Origin: Pseudomonadota bacterium
Lineage (GTDB): Bacteria > Pseudomonadota > Alphaproteobacteria > Sphingomonadales > Sphingomonadaceae
Direction: 5' to 3'
Assembly: GCA_023387085.1 (NCBI GenBank)
Contig: JAEWIL010000194.1
Coordinates: 1 to 19,541, forward strand
Length of the DNA: 19,541 nt
Part shown: piece after piece, positions 7,683-14,251 of the stretch
Position numbering within the stretch: position 1 is the first letter of the stretch
Layout: each line of letters begins with the position of its first letter
Translations under genes and position numbers: made by a program
Notes under the pieces: generated by a model
Told to the model about the DNA's origin: nothing
Seen by the model: the letters and a program-made list of their open reading frames with translations, nothing else
Databases searched by the model: none

Positions 7683-7802
7683 ATGATAGTGCAGGAAATG
7701 AAAGCGGCGAACGAAACCTATGCGGGTTTCATCACCCTGCTGAAGATCGGCTCGGTCATCACCGCGATCGCGGCGGTCGTCGTCGTCCTTCTGATCTCCT
7801 GA
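7683..7802 (+). CDS. aa3-type cytochrome c oxidase subunit IV-like small membrane protein
   Basis: This 39-residue product has a short polar N-terminus containing ETYAGFITLLK and then one hydrophobic helix rich in Val, Ile and Ala (about 22-39). This is the layout of the bacterial aa3-type cytochrome oxidase subunit IV family, which adds a single helix to the oxidase in the inner membrane. A GGGGCAAGG stretch precedes ATG 7683. In sphingomonads this small gene commonly stands before the transhydrogenase gene pntAA, and here too a pntAA start follows 13 bp later, which supports the call. Because that pntAA is broken, this copy may be an orphaned relic or a functional leader gene; the reading frame itself is intact. 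Confidence 0.75.
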   Translation: MIVQEMKAANETYAGFITLLKIGSVITAIAAVVVVLLIS

Positions 7803-7815
7803 CCGGCCGTCCGGC

Positions 7816-8319
7816 ATGCGCATCGCTGTCCTGAAGGAGCTCGCCGCGGGCGAGACCCGCGTCGCCGGAAACCGTGAAGAAATTCATCGGGCTGGGCGCC
7901 GAACTCGCTGTCGAAAAGGGCGCGGGCGAAGCCGCCTCGATCGCCGATGCCGACTATGCCGCTGCGGGGGCATCGGTGGGCACTCGCGCCGAGGTGCTGA
8001 AGTGCGCGAACATCATCCTCGCCATCCAGGGGCCCGATCCCAAGGGGCTTTCGGGCTTTGCCGACGGCGCCTGGCTGGCCGCCGGGCTCAACCCGTTCGG
8101 TGAACGCGGACGGGTCGACGATTATGCGAAACGCGGGATCGAAGCGCTCGCGATGGAATTCATGCCGCGCATCACGCGCGCGCAGTCGATGGACATCCTG
8201 TCGAGCCAGGCGAATCTCGCGGGCTACAAGGCGGTGCTGATCGCCGCGAACGCCTACGGCCGCGCCTTTCCGATGATGATGACCGCCGCGGGCACCGTCA
8301 GCGCCGCCAAGGCGTTCGG
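7816..8319 (+). pseudogene. pntAA: NAD(P) transhydrogenase alpha subunit PntAA, truncated and frameshifted
   Basis: The start MRIAVLKELAAGETRVA (from ATG 7816) is typical of PntAA, whose intact form is about 370-380 residues and binds NAD(H) in the transhydrogenase. After residue 17 the homology jumps frame: PETVKKFIGLGAELAVEKG continues from about 7865 one frame over, as expected if about 8 bases were lost between short GCC repeats near 7864-7868. The second frame carries clear PntAA sequence (AIQGPDP, EFMPRITRAQSMDILSSQA, GRAFPMMMTAAGTVSAAKAF) up to about 8317. It then stops being PntAA just before the expected glycine-rich NAD-binding loop. Two lesions mean no functional product. The pntAB and pntB genes that normally follow are absent. 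Confidence 0.85.
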
Positions 8320-8853
8320 GGCCCGGTCCTCGTCAACCGGCCGCGCAATGGAGGCCGCGGCCGTATCGAGGGGATTGAGGCGGGATTCGGCACTTTCTTC
8401 GACTTCCTGCCCGGCGCGCTCGGCGGTTTCGGGGTGCAAGGCAATGCGACCTATATCAAGGGGCGCCAGGCGCTTCCTGCCGAGCTCGGCGTCGACGCGC
8501 CCGATGTCGATATCCCCGGCGTTTCGAAATGGAGCTACAATCTCGTCGCGCTATATGAAAAAGGTCCGGTCTCGGCGCGTCTCGCCTATAATTATCGCTC
8601 GCGCTTCGTCAATTTCTTCTTCAATCCCGCCGATGTCGACGCGATCGCGGGCGAATATACGCGCGCGATCGAGCGTCTCGACTTCTCGCTTGCCGTGACC
8701 CCGGTCGAGGCGGTGACTCTGACCTTCGAGGTATCCAACATTACCAACCAGCCGTTCCGCAACGTTCGGAACTATACCGACGCGCAGACCTTTCCGCGCG
8801 ACGTGCGCTACGATGGGCGCGTCTGGGCTGCAGGCGCGCGCTTTCGCTTCTAG
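8320..8853 (+). pseudogene. TonB-dependent receptor, C-terminal fragment
   Basis: About 177 codons encode the last beta-strands of an outer-membrane TonB-dependent receptor: GPVLVNRPRNGGRGRIEGIE, FFDFLPGALGGFGVQGNATYI, a SYNLVALYEKGPVSARLAYNYRS hairpin, SNITNQPFRNVRNYTDAQ, and the terminal Phe of ARFRF needed for barrel assembly. Everything before this (signal peptide, plug, most of the barrel) is missing. The fragment abuts the pntAA remnant at about 8318-8322, in a different reading frame. Without a start or export signal it should be non-functional. The ligand cannot be inferred from this part. Confidence 0.85.
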
Positions 8854-8896
8854 CGGTCGCAGTGCCCGCGGCCAGATCGCAGCCTGCGGTCGCGCA

Positions 8897-10705
8897 TCAT
8901 CCTGCAGCATTTCGTTTAAGGCATGACGCGATGCGTGCCATGCCGAACGCGGCGTTGAGAAGTCGCTGGTTTTCGTCGATCCCGATCTTCCGCGCAATGC
9001 CCTCATAATCGTCGAGGAATATGTCGCCGAGTTCACGCCAGCGTTCGACGATGATCTGGCGCAATTGTTCGCGCTCCGGGATTGACGGGGGAGGAGCACT
9101 GATAGCGAGGCAGTAGCTCTGCGCCCCCTGGATCGAGAAGGTCTTCGCCGAAACCCTGAAACCGAGCGAGCGAAAGAGCGCGGTGACCCACGCTTCGGGC
9201 AAGGGTACCGCATCGCGTTCTGCGGCGAGGAGCGGGTAAATCTCCGTCACCAGAATTATGCCATTCCCGTCATGCCGTATCGCGCGCCATGCATCTTCGA
9301 TCGCATCACACCAGCCATCAGGATCGAGCGCGTGAAGAACGTTGGTCAACAGGACGACGCCGGCCTCGACCGTTGCGAGCGCGGTTCGCGTCTGGACGAT
9401 GGTGAGCGACGCGTTAGCAGGCGGTTCGAGTTTGGAAAGCTGCTGCGCTGCGCGCGGGTCGAGATCGTAAAGTATCCATGAAAAGCAGGAAGACGGGGAA
9501 GCCGCGACCGATTTCGACAGTTCGACGAACGAGCGCCCGGCTCCGGCCCCCCAGTCGAGCACGACATTCGGAGACGGCGCAAAGCCCGCAATATGCTGTT
9601 TGAGCGACAGGCTTTGACGATCCATGTACGTGCCTTTGCCCGGTGGCGCTGCCTCGCATTCGAAATGGCCGTTCACGGCGAAAAGGATTTCGAGATCGGC
9701 TTCGTCGCGCACGAGGGAGCCGGTCGCGAGAAGCGCGGAATCCCTTACATCGAAAAGGCGGTAGGTGCTGGCGAGCTTGGACCGCGCGTCATCGAGCAAT
9801 ATGATCCGGCGCGCCACGGCGGGTTGTTTTTGATATTTGAGTGTTTTTGAGGGCAGGTCGCCATTCGGCGCGGTGCGTTCGACAAAATAGACGGCGTCGA
9901 TCGCGCTTCCGAAGATCAGGTGGGGGTGATGGCTCGACAGGATCGTTTGCCGGCAATTCTTCCTGAGATGGACGACCAGTCGCGAAATCAGCGCCGGATG
10001 GAGGAAATTCTCGACTTCGTCGAAGATATAGACGTCGGGCTTGAGAAGCTCGGTCACCGCGAGAATGATGAAGATTGATTTTTGCCCGTCGCTCCAGTTC
10101 GGATAGGGTGCGGTCGATCCGCCTCCCTGCGCGAGCAACAGTTCGAGCCCTTCCTTTGTCCGCCGCAACCCCAGCCGGCCTTGCACGCAGTCATTGAAGG
10201 TATCGACAAAGGACGGAGATTTCGCGCCGAACCAGAAGGGCTGTTCCTCGTTGACCGCGCCCACGGCGTCGATCTGGCTTTGTCGATATTTGGGACTGCT
10301 TTTCCATTGTTCCGGGTCGAAGCCTTTGAGCTGCGGCAGCGCGGCCAGCAATGCTCCGAAGGTCAGCATCTGGGCATATCGCTCGGTCTGGTCGGCGCCG
10401 ACCGATCTGCCGGCGCGTCCCCGGCCGAGGATCCCTGCCGAACGCATTTCCGCGACATGATGGCGCGGTCGGTAACTGTTCGCCTTTTTTCCCGATCGCT
10501 CGACGCTCCAGCCTTGCGACAGCGGAAAACGGGCCGCATCCTGTCCGTTCAGAAGATTGACCAGCGTCCGCAGGATGTAGCTTTTCCCGCCGCCGTTTGG
10601 GCCGCATAGCAATGATACGGTCCCTTCTCCGCCGGGTCGGGGCATAGGAAAAATGATCGGATTGATGCCGGCGGTTGCCGGCATGGAAAGCGACTTTATC
10701 ATCAT
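8897..10705 (-). CDS. ABC-type AAA ATPase fused to a SAM-dependent methyltransferase domain
   Basis: The 602-residue product has two recognisable halves. Residues 1-275 form an ABC/OLD-type ATPase: Walker A GPNGGGKS (35-42), signature-like WSDGQ (204-208), Walker B VYIFDE (225-230) and the switch histidine in SSHHPH (257-262). Residues 380-530 form a class I methyltransferase fold: motif I VLDWGAGAGRS (382-392), the acidic YDLDP (413-417) and a motif IV-like LLTNVLHALDP (452-462). No (D/N/S)PP(Y/F) motif is present, so this is not an ordinary DNA methyltransferase. The connecting part (276-379) and the helical tail (about 531-602) are unassigned. There are no membrane segments, so it should be cytosolic. 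ATG 10705 has a GGGGG stretch upstream. The gene follows the small basic gene after 38 bp, a gap holding the palindrome AGCTATAGCT (10728-10737). Function unknown; the context suggests a conflict or defence module. Confidence 0.85.
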   Translation of the reverse strand: MMIKSLSMPATAGINPIIFPMPRPGGEGTVSLLCGPNGGGKSYILRTLVNLLNGQDAARFPLSQGWSVERSGKKANSYRPRHHVAEMRSAGILGRGRAGRSVGADQTERYAQMLTFGALLAALPQLKGFDPEQWKSSPKYRQSQIDAVGAVNEEQPFWFGAKSPSFVDTFNDCVQGRLGLRRTKEGLELLLAQGGGSTAPYPNWSDGQKSIFIILAVTELLKPDVYIFDEVENFLHPALISRLVVHLRKNCRQTILSSHHPHLIFGSAIDAVYFVERTAPNGDLPSKTLKYQKQPAVARRIILLDDARSKLASTYRLFDVRDSALLATGSLVRDEADLEILFAVNGHFECEAAPPGKGTYMDRQSLSLKQHIAGFAPSPNVVLDWGAGAGRSFVELSKSVAASPSSCFSWILYDLDPRAAQQLSKLEPPANASLTIVQTRTALATVEAGVVLLTNVLHALDPDGWCDAIEDAWRAIRHDGNGIILVTEIYPLLAAERDAVPLPEAWVTALFRSLGFRVSAKTFSIQGAQSYCLAISAPPPSIPEREQLRQIIVERWRELGDIFLDDYEGIARKIGIDENQRLLNAAFGMARIASCLKRNAAG

Positions 10706-10743
10706 TGCCCCCGGGAATGCTGAATAGAGCTATAGCTGTGGAC

Positions 10744-11046
10744 TTATCGTTGGCGCATGGATCGCACGTGCCCGTTCGGGTGGCACGAGTTTGCGAGCAT
10801 CCGCCCGATGAACCGTTCCCGCTTCGCTTTCAATCTGTCGCGGTCCGGCCCTGAATAGAGGAAAAGCTCGTGAGTGCCAGTGTTGCGTCGTATCGAAATC
10901 CCGAAATCGGGCAAGTGCCGCTTCTGCTTGTCCGGCCGGACCGACTGAAGACTGGCCGTGATCGGCCTCCCCCGCTCGGTCGGTCGTTCGATCGCCGCGG
11001 GGGTTGCGGCGCGAGGGGCATCATTCATCATCCTTTGTGTTGTCAT
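10744..11046 (-). CDS. Small, strongly basic protein of unknown function
   Basis: I do not recognise this 100-residue product. The first 45 residues are rich in Pro, Arg and Ala and probably disordered. The middle, DFGISIRRNTGTHELFLYSG (about 47-66), looks like beta-structure, and an Arg/Lys-rich helix (DRLKAKRERFIGRMLAN) follows. Third codon positions are mostly G or C, as in its neighbours. ATG 11046 lies inside the end of the HNH gene (26-bp overlap); ATGs at 11031 and 11028 are alternatives. A competing frame starts at ATG 11024 as an ATGA overlap with the HNH stop, but its Ser/Pro/Arg-rich product looks less protein-like. The high charge fits nucleic-acid binding, which is a guess. It lies between the HNH gene and the ATPase-methyltransferase gene on the same strand. 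Confidence 0.5.
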   Translation of the reverse strand: MTTQRMMNDAPRAATPAAIERPTERGRPITASLQSVRPDKQKRHLPDFGISIRRNTGTHELFLYSGPDRDRLKAKRERFIGRMLANSCHPNGHVRSMRQR

Positions 11047-12268
11047 TGGATGAGGGGAAGCCGGTCGCGCCGCCCGCCGCGAAGATGGTGAGCGCCTCGC
11101 CGGAGAGCTTCCCGATCAGGTTTGCCTCATAGTCAACGACCACGAGGATCGGGTCCGGGCAGGCGGGCAGGCCGCTCCGGCCCTCCGCCACGATCAGGGC
11201 GTGGATGGGGCCGCCGTAAAATTGCATCAGCACGACAACTTGTCCCGCCTGTCCGGCGCCCGGGGGGACGAGCCTCACCAGCAAAAGGTGATGGGAAGGA
11301 AGGCGGGGAATATGATCCGCGAAAACTTTCGCGGCCTCGGCTTGCCATTGTTTGACCCCCCCGGTCCCCGTCCTCGCATAGATGCGTGCGGCATCGAACG
11401 CCGAGGTTCGAACGGCGTCGAGGCCGAAAAGATGCGCGCAAAGATTGAAAGCGATTTTGGTCAGTACCCGATTATATGCGGCGGCATCCATCAGCTGACC
11501 GAGATGGATGCGAGGCGTCCCGGTGATGAGGCCGGGCGTCCCGGCGGGGACTGCCAAGTCGGCATGGCCGGTGCGGAGCGCGGTCAGCAGGCGCGCTGCG
11601 TCAGCGACACTCGCGGCGCGGCACGTCAACGAGCCATTTTTGCGTCGGAATACCCGCGGCGTGAGGATGGATATGGAGTCGGTCGCGGGACGTTCCAGAG
11701 GTTCGAGCCAGATTGCGTCGCGCGGCGCGTCGGACTGCCCGGCCGTTTCGCCGACCGTGTAGCTCTCCTGCCGCCAGGCCAATATGGTCAGATAGAAGCG
11801 GATGTCCGGTCCATCGCGCGACTTTGCGCAGATCGTCAGCCGATCGGCGAGCGAACCCATCTCTTCGACCAGCCTGTTGGCGGATGGGACATCGGCGGCG
11901 GTGACCGTCATCTGACCGGGCGGCGTTACGATGATCTGCGGAAGGATCATGGGTCTTCCGCCGCTCCCGAGTTCCTGCTCGAGAAACAGGCCGGTGTCCG
12001 GGTCGTCGAAATAGCTGACCCGCGCCTGAATCGACGGAGCTCTCGTTCTGGCGCCACGATTGCGCGACCGGGTCTGGAAAAACAGGCGCGCCATGGCGAG
12101 TGGCGAAGCGCGCATGACCTTGGCTTCGAGAGGCGAAAACGTCTTTGTGTTGCAGTCCCCGCACACTGCTGCTTTCAGCAGCCAGTCCTTGTCGTCGCCT
12201 CCCAGGCCGGCAGGAACAACATGCTCATCGGTAAAGGGGCCGGTCGAGAAGCAGTAAATACATGTCAT
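11021..12268 (-). CDS. HNH endonuclease-like protein
   Basis: The start at ATG 12268 puts the first zinc knuckle right at the N-terminus: Cys3-x-x-Cys6, then EH at 15-16 followed by VVPAGLGG, and Cys36-x-x-Cys39-Asn40. This CxxC/EHxxP/CxxCN order is that of HNH_5-type nuclease domains, with His16 and Asn40 as the expected catalytic pair. The other 370 residues are not assigned. They include a helical stretch, YNRVLTKIAFNLCAHL, followed by DAARIYARTG, a combination seen in long stand-alone HNH proteins. An in-frame TTG at 12286 would add six residues; neither start has a strong ribosome-binding site. The product is 415 residues and cytosolic. It is the first of three same-strand genes, with the basic gene overlapping its end. 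Substrate unknown; DNA cleavage is inferred from the motif only. Confidence 0.78.
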   Translation of the reverse strand: MTCIYCFSTGPFTDEHVVPAGLGGDDKDWLLKAAVCGDCNTKTFSPLEAKVMRASPLAMARLFFQTRSRNRGARTRAPSIQARVSYFDDPDTGLFLEQELGSGGRPMILPQIIVTPPGQMTVTAADVPSANRLVEEMGSLADRLTICAKSRDGPDIRFYLTILAWRQESYTVGETAGQSDAPRDAIWLEPLERPATDSISILTPRVFRRKNGSLTCRAASVADAARLLTALRTGHADLAVPAGTPGLITGTPRIHLGQLMDAAAYNRVLTKIAFNLCAHLFGLDAVRTSAFDAARIYARTGTGGVKQWQAEAAKVFADHIPRLPSHHLLLVRLVPPGAGQAGQVVVLMQFYGGPIHALIVAEGRSGLPACPDPILVVVDYEANLIGKLSGEALTIFAAGGATGFPSSNDNTKDDE

Positions 12269-12509
12269 CCCGGTTCGCCGATGCAACGCAAGAGGTAGAG
12301 CGGGCGATTGGAATCGAGCCGGCTTGGCGGAGTTTGATGGTCGTGTCCAGCCAACGGACCACGCCGGGCGCTGTTATCGCACAGCCTTGCCGCATCGTGC
12401 AATATCCGTGTGTGCCTGCCTCTGTCTGCGCGCTTTGAAGACCGGCGTGCCGGATCGGGATTTGGCGTGGCCGGAAAAACGTTGCGGGCTGGCAGCGCTC
12501 CCGTCATTG
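12269..12509. other. Gap between pirin end and HNH start
   Basis: This 241-bp stretch holds no credible gene. It contains a small inverted repeat, CCGGC-GT-GCCGG (12442-12453), without a T-run. The HNH cassette promoter is presumably here, but no clear -35/-10 pair stands out. Its size suggests the cassette is transcribed separately from pirin. Confidence 0.4.
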
Positions 12510-13208
12510 TCAGGCGGCGTCGACGAGGACGATCTCGCTGTCCTCGATCGCGGTCACGCGTAGCACGTCGATATCGCTGATTGCGACGCCATCGCGAGCG
12601 TTCACGCGAACATCATCGATCTGCACCGCGCCTCTTGCGGGCACGAGATAGGCCTTGCGGTCCTTGCCGAGCGGATATTCGGCAGTCTCGCCCGCCAGCA
12701 AAGTGGCACCGGCGACACGCGCATCGGTACGGATCGGCAACGCGTCATCGTCATTGGCGTAGCCCGACGCAAGCGTCACGAACTGACCCGAACGTTCGCC
12801 CTTGGGAAAGGGCTTCGCGTCCCATTGCGGCGCGTCGCCTTCGCGCGTGGGTAAGATCCAGATCTGGAAGATTTTCGTAGCGACATCCTCCAGATTATAT
12901 TCCGAATGACGGATGCCGGTACCGGCGCTCATGACCTGCACGTCGCCCGCTTCGGTGCGGCCCTTGTTGCCGAGATTGTCCTGGTGCGTGATCGCGCCCT
13001 CGCGGACATAGGTGATGATTTCCATATCGCGGTGCGGGTGCGGCGGAAAACCGGTCTGCGGCTGGATCGTATCGTCATTCCACACGCGCAGATTGCCCCA
13101 ACTGGTGCGGGCGGGATCGTGATAGCCCGCGAAGGAGAAATGATGCTTGGCCTCGAGCCAACCGTGGTTGGCGCCGCCAAGGCTGTCGAAAGGACGAAGT
13201 TCGATCAT
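12510..13208 (-). CDS. Pirin family protein (YhhW/quercetinase-like bicupin)
   Basis: Pirins are bicupin proteins with an N-terminal metal site; some, such as E. coli YhhW, oxidise quercetin, and others act as redox-linked regulators. The 232-residue product has the full metal set: His57 and His59 in PPHPHRDMEIITYV, and His101 and Glu103 in GIRHSEYN, matching human pirin His56, His58, His101 and Glu103. It is of YhhW length and cytosolic. ATG 13208 is preceded by GGAGA. A 6-bp GC stem-loop (CCGGGG 13218-13223 with CCCCGG 13227-13232) overlaps the edge of that site and could limit ribosome access. It is divergent from a LysR regulator 113 bp away, the usual arrangement for a regulator and its target. 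The physiological substrate is unknown. Confidence 0.93.
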   Translation of the reverse strand: MIELRPFDSLGGANHGWLEAKHHFSFAGYHDPARTSWGNLRVWNDDTIQPQTGFPPHPHRDMEIITYVREGAITHQDNLGNKGRTEAGDVQVMSAGTGIRHSEYNLEDVATKIFQIWILPTREGDAPQWDAKPFPKGERSGQFVTLASGYANDDDALPIRTDARVAGATLLAGETAEYPLGKDRKAYLVPARGAVQIDDVRVNARDGVAISDIDVLRVTAIEDSEIVLVDAA

Positions 13209-13277
13209 GTTCTGTCTCCGGGGCGGCCCCGGGGGCGGGCGCCGTTGAGGAGGATTTAGGGATTGCAGGCCCTTTGG

Positions 13278-13301
13278 TTCAGTGGGATAAAATGCGCTGA
13301 A
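13278..13301. promoter_or_regulatory. Dyad in the pirin-lysR divergent gap, candidate LysR-type operator
   Basis: TTCAG (13278-13282) and CTGAA (13297-13301) form a perfect 5-bp dyad around a 14-bp AT-richer centre; with one mismatch the arms extend to 7 bp. The size (24 bp) and location, about 70 bp from the pirin start and 20 bp from the lysR start, suit a LysR-type regulator that controls pirin and represses itself. A TAAAAT lies inside the dyad and could be a -10 box. This is inference from shape and position. Confidence 0.4.
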
Positions 13302-13321
13302 ACGTTCGAGGAATTGGAAAA

Positions 13322-14251
13322 GTGAACAACCCGGGCACGCCGACGCTGGACCAGCTTCGCATCTTCCTCGCGATTGTCGACACGGGCAGTTTTGCAGCGG
13401 CAGGGCGCCAGCTCAATCGCGCGGTTTCGGTGATCAGCTACGGCATTTCCAATCTCGAGGCGCAGCTCGGCCTGACGCTCTTCGAACGCGAGGGGACGCG
13501 CAAGCCGCAACTCACCGTCGCGGGCCGCGCCCTCCTGTCGGAAGCGCGCGCGATTTCGGTCGGCATCGACGGGTTGCGCGCCAAGGTGAAGGGGATGCTC
13601 GAAGGGCTCGAGGCCGAGCTTGACCTCGCGGTTGATGTGATGCTGCCGTCCGAGCGGCTGGGCAAAGTGCTGCGTGCCTTTGCGGCCGAGTTCCCGACCG
13701 TGCAGCTAAGGCTTCATGTCGAGGCGCTGGGCGCGATCACCGCCATGGTACTCGATCGCAAAGCAATCCTCGGCGTGTCGGGGCCGCTGGCGGCAGGGGT
13801 TGAGGGAGTCGAATGCGTCGCCGCAGGATCGATCCCGATGGTGCCGGTGGCGGCCCCCGACCATCCGCTCGGCCGGATGGAACGCATCCCGCCCGGAGCC
13901 GGCCGCGACTACACCCAACTCGTCTTGACTGATCGCTCGCGCTTCACAGAGGGACGCGACTATTCGGTGATGAGCCCCAAAACTTGGCGGCTCGCCGATC
14001 TTGGCGCCAAGCATGCGCTACTGCGCGAAGGGATCGGCTGGGGCAATATGCCGTTGCCGATGATCGAGCCTGATCTGGTCGCGGGAACATTGGTGCAGCT
14101 CGCGATGCCCGATCATCCGGGAGGTACCTATCGTTTTGCCGGCGTCTGGCGCCGCGACACACCGCCCGGTCCGGCGGCGTCCTGGCTGCTCGAACAGTTC
14201 GTGTCACTCGGCGAGTGTGATGCTGAGGTTGCCGGGATGATCGACCTTTAG
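13322..14251 (+). CDS. LysR-family transcriptional regulator, probable regulator of pirin
   Basis: The 309-residue product starts with the LysR winged helix-turn-helix: LDQLRIFLAIVDTGSFAAAGRQL, then SVISYGISNLEAQLGLTLFER (about 8-55). A linker helix (about 60-90) and a LysR substrate-binding domain (from about 90) follow. The start is GTG 13322, with a GAGG motif about 12 nt upstream and GGAAAA nearer. The gene diverges from pirin and its stop overlaps the beta-barrel gene stop by 4 bp, so transcription converges there. Control of the pirin gene is inferred from the divergent arrangement; the effector is unknown. Confidence 0.92.
   Translation: MNNPGTPTLDQLRIFLAIVDTGSFAAAGRQLNRAVSVISYGISNLEAQLGLTLFEREGTRKPQLTVAGRALLSEARAISVGIDGLRAKVKGMLEGLEAELDLAVDVMLPSERLGKVLRAFAAEFPTVQLRLHVEALGAITAMVLDRKAILGVSGPLAAGVEGVECVAAGSIPMVPVAAPDHPLGRMERIPPGAGRDYTQLVLTDRSRFTEGRDYSVMSPKTWRLADLGAKHALLREGIGWGNMPLPMIEPDLVAGTLVQLAMPDHPGGTYRFAGVWRRDTPPGPAASWLLEQFVSLGECDAEVAGMIDL

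Noticed and set aside
7874..8698. 274-codon frame spanning the pntAA-receptor junction
   Set aside because: Only its first half is PntAA-like; after 8320 it reads the receptor DNA in the wrong frame, so it is not a real fusion protein.
8897..10705. Classical restriction-modification system (HNH plus methyltransferase)
   Set aside because: The methyltransferase half has no (D/N/S)PP(Y/F) catalytic motif of N6-adenine or N4-cytosine enzymes and no PCQ-type motif of C5 enzymes, so DNA methylation is not supported.
11201..12298. 365-codon plus-strand frame opposite the HNH gene
   Set aside because: No recognisable motif, Arg/Gly-rich composition; the minus-strand frame has an intact HNH zinc-knuckle pattern.
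12269..12330. tRNA-like T-loop text upstream of HNH (possible attachment site)
   Set aside because: The sequence resembling a T-loop does not pair into a stem and no acceptor or anticodon arm could be found.
12265..12507. 80-codon frame upstream of the HNH gene
   Set aside because: Arg/Pro-rich with no ribosome-binding site, and it overlaps the HNH start; more likely non-coding.
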